Source: an uncultured Oscillibacter sp. (GTDB lineage: Bacteria > Bacillota > Clostridia > Oscillospirales > Oscillospiraceae). Taken from it: DNA of 57,221 nt. The translations under genes were made by a program, and so were the position numbers. Each line of letters starts with the position of its first letter. Within the stretch, counting starts at the first letter, position 1. The notes under the pieces are model-generated. The model saw only the letters and a list, made by a program, of their open reading frames with translations. It made no database searches and was not told the origin of the DNA. The DNA is taken from assembly GCA_910586735.1 (NCBI GenBank), contig CAJUJW010000008.1, positions 1-57,221 of the forward strand, given 5' to 3'. Of the stretch, positions 14,571 through 22,776 are shown one piece after another.

Positions 14571-16865
14571 ATGAGCAAAAGCGTCGGCAAGAGCGTAAAG
14601 CGGGTGGACGCCTATGAAAAGGCCACGGGCCGGGCCAAGTACACGGACGACCTCTGCGGCCGCGAGGCCCTGATCGCGAAAATCTGCCATTCCACCATTG
14701 CCCACGGCTTCGTGAAATCCGTGGACACGTCGGCGGCGGAGGCCGTCCCCGGCGTGGTGAAGGTCCTCACCTGCTTTGATGTCCCGGATATCGAATTTCC
14801 CACGGCGGGGCACCCCTGGTCCATGGACCCCGGACATCAGGACGTGGCGGACCGCCTTCTCCTGAACCGGCACGTGCGGTACTACGGCGACGAGGTGGCC
14901 GTGGTCCTGGCCGAGGACGAGGTGGCCGCCGCCCAGGCCGTCCGGGCCCTCAAGGTGGAGTATGACGAGCTGCCCTTCGTTCTGGACGCCCAGGAGGCCA
15001 TGAAGGACGGCGCGCCCCGGATTCACGAGGGCCGGGCCAATAACATCCTGGCCCACTCCGACGTGCGCCGGGGGGACTACGAAACCGCCCGGCGGGAGCC
15101 CGGCCTCATCAAGGTGGAGGGCTGGTACGACACCCCCACGGTCCAGCACTGCCACATTGAGAACCACGGCTGTTTCGCCTACGAGGAGGCGGGCCGGGTG
15201 GTGGTGGTGACCTCCACCCAGATCCCCCACATTGTCCGCCGCGTTGTGGGCCAGGCCCTGGGCATTCCCTGGGGCAGGGTTCGGATTATCAAGCCCTATA
15301 TCGGCGGGGGCTTCGGCAACAAGCAGGACGCTTTGTACGAGCCCCTCTGCGCCTGGTGCTCCACCCAAGTGGGGGGGCGGCTGGTGAAGCTGGAGTGCAG
15401 CCGGGAGGAGACCTTTGTGTCCAACCGGGTGCGCCACGCCATCCGCACCCATATCATCTCCTACGTCCGGCCCGACGGGACCCTGGTGGCCCGGAAGCTG
15501 GAGGCGTTTTCCAACCAGGGGGGCTACGCCTCCCACGGGCACGGCATCGTGGCCAAGGGCATGAACGCCTTCCCCCAGCTGTACCCCTGCCCCAACGTGG
15601 AGTGCGACAGCTGGACGGTGTACACCAACCGGCCCTCCGCCGGGGCCATGCGGGGCTACGGCATTCCCCAGGCCATGTTCGCGGCGGAGTGCCACATAGA
15701 CGACATCTGCAAGGCCGTCGGCATGTCCCCCTTGGAGTTCCGCCGGAAGAACCTCATGCCCGTGGGCTACGTGGACGGCTTTTCCAAGAATGAGCTCTAC
15801 TCCGACACCTTCAACCAGTGCATGGACAAGGCCCTGGAAAAGCTGGACTACGAGAAGAAGTTCCGGGAGTACCAGAACCAGACGGGCCCCGTCCGCCGGG
15901 GCGTGGGGCTGGCGGTGTTCTGGTACAACACCGCCGTGTGGCCCATCTCCCTGGAGTCCTCCTCCTGCCGCATGGTGCTGAACCAGGACGGGTCCCTCCA
16001 GTTCCAGACGGGGGAGACGGAGATCGGCCAGGGCTGTGACACGGCCTACTCTCAGATGGTGGCGGACGCCGTGGGCATTCCCCTGGAGGACGTACACGTG
16101 GTTTCCACCCAGGATACGGACATCACCCCCTTCGGCACCGGGGCCTACGCCTCCCGGCAGACTTACATCGGCGGCTTTTCCATCATGCAGACGGCCCTGG
16201 CCCTCCGGGAGCGCATCCTGAACATCGCCCACCAGCAGACCCGGATGCCGGTTTCCAACCTGGACCTTGTGGACGGGCAGATTGTCCGCAAGAGCGACGG
16301 GCGGGTGCTGAAATCCCTGGGGGACCTGGCGGCGGAGAGCCTGTACTCCACGGAACACAGCCAGCACATCACCGCCGAGACCACGGCCCAAATCAAGAGC
16401 AACGCCTACTCCTTCGGCTGCTCCTTCGCGGAGGTGGAGGTGGACGTCCCCATGTGCAAGGTCAGGCTCCTGCGCATGGTAAACGTCCACGACTGCGGCA
16501 CCCTCATCAACCCCGCCCTGGCGGAGGCCCAGGTCCACGGCGGCATGTCCATGGCCATCGGCTACGGCCTCTCGGAGGAACTGAAATTCGATGAGAAGAC
16601 CGGAAAGCCCCTGAACAACAACCTGCTGGACTATAAGCTCTCCACCTTCATGGACCACCCCACGCTGGAGGTGGGCTTTGTGGAGAACCCCGAGCCCACG
16701 TCGCCCTACGGCACCAAGGCCCTGGGCGAGCCCCCGGCCTGTTCCGGCGCCCCGGCCATACGGAACGCCATTCTGAACGCCACCGGCGTGGCCGTCGATT
16801 CCTGCCCCATCACGCCCCACGTCCTCTACCGGAAATTCAAAGAGGCTGGGCTCATCAACGACTAA
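14571..16865 (+). CDS. xdhA: Xanthine dehydrogenase family, molybdenum-binding subunit
   Basis: A 764-residue molybdopterin subunit. Features in order: KRVDAYEKATGRAKYTDD at the N-terminus, GGGFGNKQD (about residue 250), SAGAMRGYGIPQ (about 358), QTGETEIGQGCDTAY (about 483), and GTKALGEPPACSGAPAIRNAI near the C-terminus with the catalytic Glu in GEPPA. With the two following genes it forms a three-subunit purine hydroxylase that oxidises hypoxanthine or xanthine; related enzymes take other N-heterocycles, so the substrate is not certain. No ferredoxin domain is fused, unlike the 11232 gene. It heads the operon with an AAAGGAGGG site. Confidence 0.9.
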   Translation: MSKSVGKSVKRVDAYEKATGRAKYTDDLCGREALIAKICHSTIAHGFVKSVDTSAAEAVPGVVKVLTCFDVPDIEFPTAGHPWSMDPGHQDVADRLLLNRHVRYYGDEVAVVLAEDEVAAAQAVRALKVEYDELPFVLDAQEAMKDGAPRIHEGRANNILAHSDVRRGDYETARREPGLIKVEGWYDTPTVQHCHIENHGCFAYEEAGRVVVVTSTQIPHIVRRVVGQALGIPWGRVRIIKPYIGGGFGNKQDALYEPLCAWCSTQVGGRLVKLECSREETFVSNRVRHAIRTHIISYVRPDGTLVARKLEAFSNQGGYASHGHGIVAKGMNAFPQLYPCPNVECDSWTVYTNRPSAGAMRGYGIPQAMFAAECHIDDICKAVGMSPLEFRRKNLMPVGYVDGFSKNELYSDTFNQCMDKALEKLDYEKKFREYQNQTGPVRRGVGLAVFWYNTAVWPISLESSSCRMVLNQDGSLQFQTGETEIGQGCDTAYSQMVADAVGIPLEDVHVVSTQDTDITPFGTGAYASRQTYIGGFSIMQTALALRERILNIAHQQTRMPVSNLDLVDGQIVRKSDGRVLKSLGDLAAESLYSTEHSQHITAETTAQIKSNAYSFGCSFAEVEVDVPMCKVRLLRMVNVHDCGTLINPALAEAQVHGGMSMAIGYGLSEELKFDEKTGKPLNNNLLDYKLSTFMDHPTLEVGFVENPEPTSPYGTKALGEPPACSGAPAIRNAILNATGVAVDSCPITPHVLYRKFKEAGLIND

Positions 16866-16880
16866 AGGAGGGCCAAGCGT

Positions 16881-17762
16881 ATGTATGACATGAAAGCCCT
16901 GTACCAGGCCAAGAGCGTCCAGGACGCCGTGGCCCTGCGCCTGGCCCATCCCGAGGCCCAGATCATCGCCGGGGGTTCCGACGTGCTGGTCCAGATGCGG
17001 GAGGGCAAGCGGGCCGGGGCGGAACTCATCTCCATTCAGACCCTGGACGAAATCAGAGGGGTGTCTATGGATGAGGACGGCACCCTCCGCATCGGCTCCT
17101 TGACCAGCTTTTCCCATATCACGAGAGACCCCCTGATTCAAAAGTACATCAACGTCCTGGGGGAGGCCGTGGACCAGGTGGGCGGCCCCCAGATTCGGAA
17201 CATCGGCACCATCGGGGGAAACACCTGCAACGGCGTCACCTCCGCCGACTCTGCCTCCACCCTCCACGCCTGGGACGCCGTGGTGGAGCTGACCGGCCCG
17301 GAGGGCGTCCGCCGCCAGCCCATTCAGGAGTTCTACATCAAGGCGGGCAAGGTGGATATCCGGGAGGGCGAAATCCAGACGGCGATTCTCATCCCCAAAG
17401 AGAGCTACGAAAACTGCTTCGGCCACTATATCAAATACGCCATGCGGAACGCCATGGACATCGCCACCCTGGGGACCTCTGTCAACGTCCGCCTCTCCGC
17501 CGACAAAAAGACGGTGGAGCGGGCCCGTGTGGCCTTTGGCGTGGCGGGACCCGTGCCCCTGCGGGCCGGGACGGCGGAGAAGCTGGCTGCCGGAAAGCCC
17601 GTCAGCCTGGAGCTGGCGGAGGAATTCGCCCAGGCCGTTAAGGAGGACATCAATCCCCGGGACTCCTGGCGGGCGGCCCGGGACTTCCGGCTCCACATCG
17701 CCGTGGAGAGCGCCAAGCGGGCCTTTATGGAATCCGTGAGACTGGCGGGAGGTGAGCTGTAA
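16881..17762 (+). CDS. xdhB: Xanthine dehydrogenase family, FAD-binding subunit
   Basis: A 293-residue CO-dehydrogenase-type FAD subunit. The FAD-binding motif AQIIAGGSDVLVQMR is at residues 25-39 and IRNIGTIGGNTCNG at about 108-121. The C-terminal CO_deh_flav_C domain follows. It passes electrons from the iron-sulfur subunit to NAD or another acceptor. It starts 15 bases after xdhA with an AAAGGAGG site; its TAA overlaps the next gene's ATG by one base (TAATG). Confidence 0.92.
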   Translation: MYDMKALYQAKSVQDAVALRLAHPEAQIIAGGSDVLVQMREGKRAGAELISIQTLDEIRGVSMDEDGTLRIGSLTSFSHITRDPLIQKYINVLGEAVDQVGGPQIRNIGTIGGNTCNGVTSADSASTLHAWDAVVELTGPEGVRRQPIQEFYIKAGKVDIREGEIQTAILIPKESYENCFGHYIKYAMRNAMDIATLGTSVNVRLSADKKTVERARVAFGVAGPVPLRAGTAEKLAAGKPVSLELAEEFAQAVKEDINPRDSWRAARDFRLHIAVESAKRAFMESVRLAGGEL

Positions 17763-18268
17763 TGGAGAAGCATCAGATTCAGTACCAGACCGTGCGTTTC
17801 AGCCTCAACGGCAAGGACGTGGAACGGACCGTGGATGTCCGGGCCAGCCTGACGGATATGCTGCGGAACGACTTTCGGATGACCTCCGTCAAAAAGGGCT
17901 GTGAGGTAGGGGAGTGCGGGGCCTGCAACGTCCTCATCGACGGGGAGGCTTTTAACTCCTGCATCTACCTGGCCGTCTGGGCCGAGGGCAAAAAGGTCCG
18001 CACCCTGGAGGGCCTCCTGGGCCTCAACGGCGAGCTCAGCGATATCCAGCAGGCTTTCGTGGACGAGGCGGCCATCCAGTGCGGCTTCTGCACCCCCGGC
18101 TTCATCCTGACTGCGGTGGAGATTCTGGAGAGCGGCAAGGAGTACACGGACGAGGAGCTGAGAAAACTCCTCTCCGGCCACCTCTGCCGCTGCACGGGAT
18201 ATGAGAACATCCTCCGGGCGGTGAAGAAGACCATGTACAAGCGCCTGGGGAAGGAACCGCCCCAGTAA
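17762..18268 (+). CDS. xdhC: Xanthine dehydrogenase family, [2Fe-2S] subunit
   Basis: A 168-residue iron-sulfur subunit. The plant-type ferredoxin cluster uses C47, C52, C55 and C67 (GCEVGECGACNVLIDG). The second cluster uses C107, C110, C142 and C144 (QCGFCTPG, HLCRCTGY). It carries electrons from the molybdenum site to FAD. Last gene of the operon, followed by a strong terminator. The symbol follows the E. coli xdhABC subunit naming; it is not the XdhC maturation factor of other species. Confidence 0.92.
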   Translation: MEKHQIQYQTVRFSLNGKDVERTVDVRASLTDMLRNDFRMTSVKKGCEVGECGACNVLIDGEAFNSCIYLAVWAEGKKVRTLEGLLGLNGELSDIQQAFVDEAAIQCGFCTPGFILTAVEILESGKEYTDEELRKLLSGHLCRCTGYENILRAVKKTMYKRLGKEPPQ

Positions 18269-18280
18269 CCTGGAAACATA

Positions 18281-18314
18281 AAAGCGGCGGGATGCTTAGG
18301 CGTCCCGCCGCTTT
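18281..18314. terminator. Bidirectional terminator between xdhC and the aldolase gene
   Basis: AAAGCGGCGGGA (18281-18292) pairs perfectly with TCCCGCCGCTTT (18303-18314), 10-base loop. A/T ends on both sides serve both convergent operons. Confidence 0.85.
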
Positions 18315-18325
18315 GCTCTGCCATT

Positions 18326-18991
18326 TCAATACCCGGTCTTTTTGCCGTCCGGCTGGCCGTAGGACTGGAAGCGCACCATCACGTCCGCCATCTGCTCGGC
18401 GCTGAGAACGTTGGGCGTTCCGATGCACAGGGCCCGATACTGTAATTCCGCCACATACTCCAAATTCCGCGCCAGACTGAAAGCCCCGACCAGGTCCCGC
18501 CCGCAGGCCACCAGCCCGTGGTTCCCCAGGAGCACGGCGTCGCAGACCCCGGCGGTGTCCACAGCGGCCTCCGCCAGCTCCAGGGTGCCGAAGGGGTAGT
18601 AGGGCGCGCAGGGAACCTCCGCCGCCCCGGCGTCCGCTATGGCGTAGTGTACGGCCTGGAGGGGCCGGCCCAGAACGGCGAAGGTGGTGCAGTACATGGA
18701 GTGGGTGTGAACCACGGCCCGGATATGGGGCTTGCGCTTGTAAAAGAGGGCGTGAAGGGCCCACTCGCTGGAGGGCTTCCGGTCTCCCTCCACAATCCTG
18801 GCCTCCAGGTCCGTCACCACCACGTCCTCCGGCCGGGTGTCGAAATACCCGATGCCCGAGGGGCTGATGGCCATAAGGCCCCGCCCCGGATCATAGACGC
18901 TGATATTCCCGCTGGTGCCGGCGCTGAGCCCGGCGGCGCTCATCTGCCTGCCGAACTCCGCCACCAGCTCCCGTTCTTCCCGCATGAGCAT
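18326..18991 (-). CDS. Class II aldolase/adducin family protein (FucA/AraD-like)
   Basis: A 221-residue zinc aldolase. GTSGNISV (residues 25-32), SPSG (43-46), the SSE catalytic Glu at 76, zinc histidines in HTHS (95 and 97) and the later NHG are all present. L-fuculose-1-phosphate aldolase and L-ribulose-5-phosphate 4-epimerase share this fold; GTSGN plus the length favours a FucA-like aldolase, but the sugar is not determined. It stands alone, transcribed from the promoter at 19021-19049. GGAG lies 9 bases before the first ATG; another in-frame ATG is two codons later. Confidence 0.85.
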   Translation of the reverse strand: MLMREERELVAEFGRQMSAAGLSAGTSGNISVYDPGRGLMAISPSGIGYFDTRPEDVVVTDLEARIVEGDRKPSSEWALHALFYKRKPHIRAVVHTHSMYCTTFAVLGRPLQAVHYAIADAGAAEVPCAPYYPFGTLELAEAAVDTAGVCDAVLLGNHGLVACGRDLVGAFSLARNLEYVAELQYRALCIGTPNVLSAEQMADVMVRFQSYGQPDGKKTGY

Positions 18992-19020
18992 GGCTGTTCT
19001 CTCCTTTGGGTGTTTTTCCC

Positions 19021-19049
19021 ATCATACCCTATCCGGCAGGAAAATGCAA
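19021..19049 (-). promoter_or_regulatory. Promoter of the class II aldolase gene
   Basis: On the - strand TTGCAT (19049-19044), 17 bases, TATGAT (19026-19021), 30 bases before the start codon. The remaining gap to 19150 holds only small hairpins, including GGCCAGC/GCTGGCC, and no gene. Confidence 0.7.
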
Positions 19050-19154
19050 GGCCGGAGGGGGTTTATTGGGCCAGCCATCGCTGGCCTCCAATCCCCCCCG
19101 CCCGTCAGGGCGAGCAAAGCCCCTCTTACGGGGGGAACAGAACTCCCCCCTGCC

Positions 19155-19748
19155 TCAATGAGGCAGCACCAAACTAACAGCGCACAGCGCCAAAGCCGCA
19201 GCGCAGCCGACATCCACCGCCTTTCGGTGGTTGGTAAAGAGCTTTTGCAGCGCCGCCCCGGCGAAGAGCCAGAGCAGATTCGCCACAGGCCCTGTGAAGG
19301 GCAGAAACACCCCCACCGCCAGCAGCGCCCCGAAGGACCTGCTGTAGGGCAGCACATAGGAGGCCAGGGCCATGAGGCAGAAAATCATGACCTTCACGTT
19401 GGTCAGGTTCACCAGCAGGCCGGACAAGAAGCCGGGGGCCTCCGGGGCCTGTCCCTCGGGACCGGAGGAGGCGCGGAGGGTGTGCCAGGCCATCCAGAGA
19501 AGATACGCCGCCCCCACCCAGGAGAGAAGCCCCACATACTGATTCAGCACCGTGCCAAGAAAGTAGGTGATCAGCACGGAGGCCATGGACACGATGGTAA
19601 AGCCGGTGAACAGCCCCCGCCACTGCCGCAGGGCGGGGCCCCTGCCGTACCGCAGGGCGGTGGCCAGGGAGCAGAGGTTGGCGGGACCGGGAGTGACGGC
19701 CCCCACGTAGCAGTAGACCAGGAAGGTGGGAATCAGGGACACAGGCAT
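19155..19748 (-). CDS. LysE/RhtB-family amino-acid exporter
   Basis: A 197-residue inner-membrane protein with about six hydrophobic segments. The family N-terminal motif GAVTPGPANLCSLATALRYGR (about residues 15-35, shortened here by ending at the Arg) is clear, as is LVNLTNVKVMIFCL in the middle. Members export basic, small neutral or hydroxy amino acids or homoserine lactones. ATG 19748 is preferred to a GTG three codons upstream because a GGGGTG site precedes it. The divergent LysR gene is its likely regulator. A palindrome CTGCCTCA-A-TGAGGCAG (19150-19166) covers its stop codon. Confidence 0.9.
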   Translation of the reverse strand: MPVSLIPTFLVYCYVGAVTPGPANLCSLATALRYGRGPALRQWRGLFTGFTIVSMASVLITYFLGTVLNQYVGLLSWVGAAYLLWMAWHTLRASSGPEGQAPEAPGFLSGLLVNLTNVKVMIFCLMALASYVLPYSRSFGALLAVGVFLPFTGPVANLLWLFAGAALQKLFTNHRKAVDVGCAAALALCAVSLVLPH

Positions 19749-19802
19749 GACGGGCACCCCGCTTTCGTTTTGATGCCCCCATCATACCAGGAAAATAACC
19801 AT

Positions 19803-19846
19803 TTGAAAAGCGAAAGTTTTTCATGTATACTATTGATAAAATCAAT
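19803..19846 (+). promoter_or_regulatory. lysR-type gene promoter with palindromic operator
   Basis: TTGAAA (19803-19808), 17 bases, TATACT (19826-19831), then directly ATTGAT-AAA-ATCAAT (19832-19846), a perfect 15-base dyad of T-N11-A form as bound by LysR-type regulators. Placed at the start point, it would allow autorepression. Confidence 0.72.
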
Positions 19847-19864
19847 GAGTAAGGAGACGGTCCT

Positions 19865-20818
19865 ATGGAGCTGAAAAATCTTCGCACCTTCCAGGCCGTG
19901 GTGGACCAGGGAAGCTATCAGAAGGCGGCGGACCGGCTGGGTTACACCCAGTCCACCATCACCGTCCAGATTCAGCAGCTGGAGGAGGACCTGGGAGTCC
20001 CCCTGTTTGAGCGAGTGGGGCGGCGGATGGCCCTGACGGAGGCCGGGGAGCGGGTGCTGCCCCAGGCCAGGGAACTGCTGGCGGCGGCGGACCGGCTGCT
20101 GGAAAGCCAGCGGGTGGGCCGGACCCTTTCGGGGACCCTCCGGGTGAATCTGGCGGAGACTTTGCTGTGTTACCGGATGCAGCCGGTGATCCGGGCCTTC
20201 CGGGAGCGGGCCCCCCAGGTCCGGCTGGTGATCCGGGACTGCAACTGCCTGCGGATTCCCCAGGGCGTCCGGGACGGGTCCTGCGACCTGGGGCTGGGCT
20301 ATGACATGGACTGGAACCGGGAGTCCCTGGAGATAGAGCCCATGGGGAGTTACGACATTGTGCTCCTGGCCTCCCCGGATTTCGCCGAGACGGACTTCAC
20401 CACGCCGGGCCAGAGAAAGGCCGTCTCCTTGGTGACGGACGAGCCGGACAGCATCTTCCGCCGCCGCCTGGAGGCGTACCTCCGCCAGCGGGAGATTGAG
20501 CTGGACGTGACCCTGGAGCTGTGGAGCATCGAGACCATCAAACGCTGCGTCATGAGCAATCTGGGCTTCACCTACCTGCCCCGCTTCGTGGCGGAGGAGG
20601 AGCTGGCGGCGGGAAAGCTGGTAGAGCTGGAGGCCCCTATCTCCGGCATGCCCGCCCCGGCCCTGTGCGCCTGGAGGAAAGGGCGCTGGGTCACCCCGGC
20701 CATGGAGCTGTTTTTGGAGCTGCTGCGGGAGGCGCTGTCGGAGGGGGAGGACTTCACCGCCCGCGCTTGCGCTCCAGGTTCGGGTCCCTCCTCTGAAAAG
20801 GCTTGTCAATTAAAATAA
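19865..20818 (+). CDS. LysR-family transcriptional regulator
   Basis: A 317-residue regulator. The N-terminal winged helix (MELKNLRTFQAVVDQGSYQKAADRLG-type start, TQSTITVQIQQLEEDLG, residues 1-60) is followed by a periplasmic-binding-type effector domain (about 90-295). Divergent from the LysE-type exporter, which it probably controls, as ArgP/LysG do with ArgO/LysE. The last 65 bases overlap the convergent ylmC-type gene; the residues past 295 are low in hydrophobicity and may be a recent tail. Confidence 0.92.
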   Translation: MELKNLRTFQAVVDQGSYQKAADRLGYTQSTITVQIQQLEEDLGVPLFERVGRRMALTEAGERVLPQARELLAAADRLLESQRVGRTLSGTLRVNLAETLLCYRMQPVIRAFRERAPQVRLVIRDCNCLRIPQGVRDGSCDLGLGYDMDWNRESLEIEPMGSYDIVLLASPDFAETDFTTPGQRKAVSLVTDEPDSIFRRRLEAYLRQREIELDVTLELWSIETIKRCVMSNLGFTYLPRFVAEEELAAGKLVELEAPISGMPAPALCAWRKGRWVTPAMELFLELLREALSEGEDFTARACAPGSGPSSEKACQLK

Positions 20819-21032
20819 TGTCGTCCCCGATGCGCTGGATGCAGTCCCAGGGAATGTAGAACTCCTCCCCCCGGCCGAAGAGCCCGAAGAACCGGGCGGG
20901 CCCATAGACCACAATGGCCGCCAGCTGCCCCTCCGGGGCTTTGATGTCCACGTCCGCCACCGGTCCCAGGCGGGAACCGTCGTTGATGTTGATGACCTCT
21001 TTTCGCCGGAGGTCCCGAAACCGGAACTGCAT
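20754..21032 (-). CDS. YlmC/YmxH-family sporulation protein (PRC-barrel)
   Basis: A 92-residue single PRC-barrel-like domain: FRDLRRKEVININDGSRLG at the N-terminus and FYIPWDCIQRIGDDIILID near the end. Proteins of this group are common in spore formers and are named sporulation proteins, but the molecular role is unclear. A basic tail (RRDPNLERKRGR) is encoded by the 65 bases shared with the lysR-type gene on the other strand. A ribosome site (GAAAGGAGTG) precedes the ATG. It stands next to sigG. Confidence 0.87.
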   Translation of the reverse strand: MQFRFRDLRRKEVININDGSRLGPVADVDIKAPEGQLAAIVVYGPARFFGLFGRGEEFYIPWDCIQRIGDDIILIDKPFQRRDPNLERKRGR

Positions 21033-21220
21033 TGCCTTCCACTCCTTTCATCTGGAAAAGCCTATGCGCCCCCTGGGCCGTCCTATGCGCCCGCGGTATT
21101 TGACAAAAGGTCCCAGTATAGGAAAAAACGCCTCTGGAGATACTGACCATGCGGCGGGAAGAGGGGGAAGAGACCCCCTCCGGCCGCAGGGAAGTATACA
21201 CAAGAGGGGGCGCGGCTTTT

Positions 21221-21991
21221 ATGCAGGGAAAAGTCGAGATCGCGGGGGTCAACACCGCCAAGCTGAAGGTTCTGAAAAACGAGGAGACCATGGCGCTTCT
21301 CCGCCGGACCAAGGAGGGGGACCAGGAGGCCCGCCGACAGCTCATCGAGGGGAACCTCCGGCTGGTGCTTTCGGTGATTCAGCGCTTTTCCAGCCGGGGG
21401 GAGAACGTGGACGACCTGTTTCAGGTGGGCTGCGTGGGGCTCATCAAGGCCATCGACAACTTTGATATCAACCAGCCGGTGAAATTCTCGACCTACGGCG
21501 TGCCCATGATCATCGGCGAGATCCGCCGCTATCTCCGGGACAACAGCGCCATCCGGGTCTCCCGGTCCATGCGGGACACGGCCTACAAGGTCCTCCAGGT
21601 CCGGGAGCGGCTCATCGCCGAGACCCAGCGGGAGCCCACCGTGGAGCAGATCGCCAAGGAGCTGGACATCCCCCGGGAGGACGTGGTTTTCGCCATGGAC
21701 GCCATCGTGGACCCGGTGAGCCTCTACGAGCCGGTGTACTCCGACGGCGGGGACGCCCTGTGCGTCATGGACCAGGTCCGGGACACCCAGAACACCGACG
21801 AGCACTGGACGGACCGCATCGCCCTGAAGGACGCCCTGAAGCGCCTGGACGACCGGGAGAGGCGCATCCTGTCCCTCCGGTTCTACGAGGGCAAGACCCA
21901 GATGGAGGTCTCCGCCGAGGTGGGCATCTCCCAGGCCCAGGTCTCCCGGCTGGAAAAAGGGGCCATCAACACCATCAAGAAGAATATCTGA
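21221..21991 (+). CDS. sigG: RNA polymerase sigma factor, sigma G (late forespore)
   Basis: A 256-residue sigma factor closely matching B. subtilis SigG: the start KVEIAGVNTAKLKVLKNEE, region 2 GNLRLVLSVIQRFSSRGE and KFSTYGVPMIIGEIRRYLRD, region 3 IRVSRSMRDTAYKVLQVRERLI, and region 4 GISQAQVSRLEKGAI. It drives late forespore genes. The ATG at 21221 aligns with the B. subtilis start and has AGAGGGGG 10 bases before it; an open extension upstream of 24 codons lacks homology. sigE and spoIIGA, its usual upstream neighbours, are not here. A strong terminator follows. Confidence 0.95.
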   Translation: MQGKVEIAGVNTAKLKVLKNEETMALLRRTKEGDQEARRQLIEGNLRLVLSVIQRFSSRGENVDDLFQVGCVGLIKAIDNFDINQPVKFSTYGVPMIIGEIRRYLRDNSAIRVSRSMRDTAYKVLQVRERLIAETQREPTVEQIAKELDIPREDVVFAMDAIVDPVSLYEPVYSDGGDALCVMDQVRDTQNTDEHWTDRIALKDALKRLDDRERRILSLRFYEGKTQMEVSAEVGISQAQVSRLEKGAINTIKKNI

Positions 21992-21997
21992 CCCTAA

Positions 21998-22024
21998 GGC
22001 CCGCCGGAACCGGCGGGCCTTTTT
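21998..22024 (+). terminator. Rho-independent terminator of sigG
   Basis: GGCCCGCCGG-AA-CCGGCGGGCC (21998-22019) followed by five Ts (22020-22024). Confidence 0.93.
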
Positions 22025-22035
22025 CGTGGTTTCCC

Positions 22036-22064
22036 TTGTATTTCCTCCGGGGAACTGCTATAAT
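22036..22064 (+). promoter_or_regulatory. Promoter of the M50-scpAB operon
   Basis: TTGTAT (22036-22041), 17 bases, TATAAT (22059-22064), 27 bases before the start codon. Confidence 0.8.
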
Positions 22065-22090
22065 GGAGCAACTATGAAAGGGGGAGGACC

Positions 22091-22747
22091 ATGGATTTCG
22101 GCGGCCTCATCCGCTCCATCGATTGGTATTGGCTGGCGTCCGCGGTCATGCGGGTTCTCGCCGTCCTCCTCTGCCTGACGGTTCACGAGACCTGCCACGG
22201 CCTGGCGGCTTACGCCCTGGGGGACCCCACGGCCAGGGACCGGCACCGCCTGAGCCTGAACCCCCTGCGGCATATCGACTGGCTTGGCCTGGCCATGATG
22301 CTGCTGGCGGGCTTCGGCTGGGCCAAGCCCGTGCCGGTGGACCCCCGGTACTTCAAAAAGCCCAAACAGGGCATGGCCCTGACGGCCCTGGCGGGGCCGG
22401 CGTCCAACTTCGCCCTGGCCTTTCTGGCCATGTTTTTCTGCAACAGAGTGCTGGACGGCTTTGTCACCTATGAGGGCGGCTTCAGCTATGTGCTGTTCAT
22501 CTTCCTGCACCTCTTCCTGGCCCCGCTGTCCATCGGCCTGGGGCTTTTCAACCTGCTGCCCATTCCGCCCCTGGACGGGGCCAAGGTCCTGGGGGCCTTC
22601 CTGCCGGACCGGGTTTACTTCGGATTGATGCGCTACGAGCGCTACGGCATGCTGCTGCTGCTGGCCCTGAGCTGGCTTGGCGCGGGGCGGCTCATCAGCG
22701 GGGCCATCCAGGGAGTCTACCTGTTTTTCCTGGAGCTGTGCCTCTGA
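22091..22747 (+). CDS. Site-2 protease family (M50) membrane metalloprotease
   Basis: A 218-residue membrane protein. The zinc motif HETCH sits in the first helix region (about residues 32-36), and the third ligand is in the NLLPIPPLDGAKVL motif (about 155-168). Four to five hydrophobic segments are visible. It belongs to the compact YwhC/SREBP-S2P-like group that lacks a PDZ domain and is common next to scpA-scpB in Firmicutes. Substrate unknown. It opens the operon leading into scpA; its stop precedes the scpA TTG start by 29 bases. Confidence 0.88.
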   Translation: MDFGGLIRSIDWYWLASAVMRVLAVLLCLTVHETCHGLAAYALGDPTARDRHRLSLNPLRHIDWLGLAMMLLAGFGWAKPVPVDPRYFKKPKQGMALTALAGPASNFALAFLAMFFCNRVLDGFVTYEGGFSYVLFIFLHLFLAPLSIGLGLFNLLPIPPLDGAKVLGAFLPDRVYFGLMRYERYGMLLLLALSWLGAGRLISGAIQGVYLFFLELCL

Positions 22748-22776
22748 TTTCACACCTGACAAAAGGAGGGGACTTT

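Noticed and set aside
10731..17696. Open frames of over 1000 codons on the - strand (10731-13850 and 14460-17696)
   Set aside because: They lie opposite xanthine dehydrogenase genes with intact motifs; composition is that of reverse-strand reading of GC-rich codons.
21085..21220. Sigma-F/G promoter before sigG (GGTATT near 21097)
   Set aside because: No convincing second element at 15-16 bases; TTGACA at about 21100 with TATAGG is only 11 apart.
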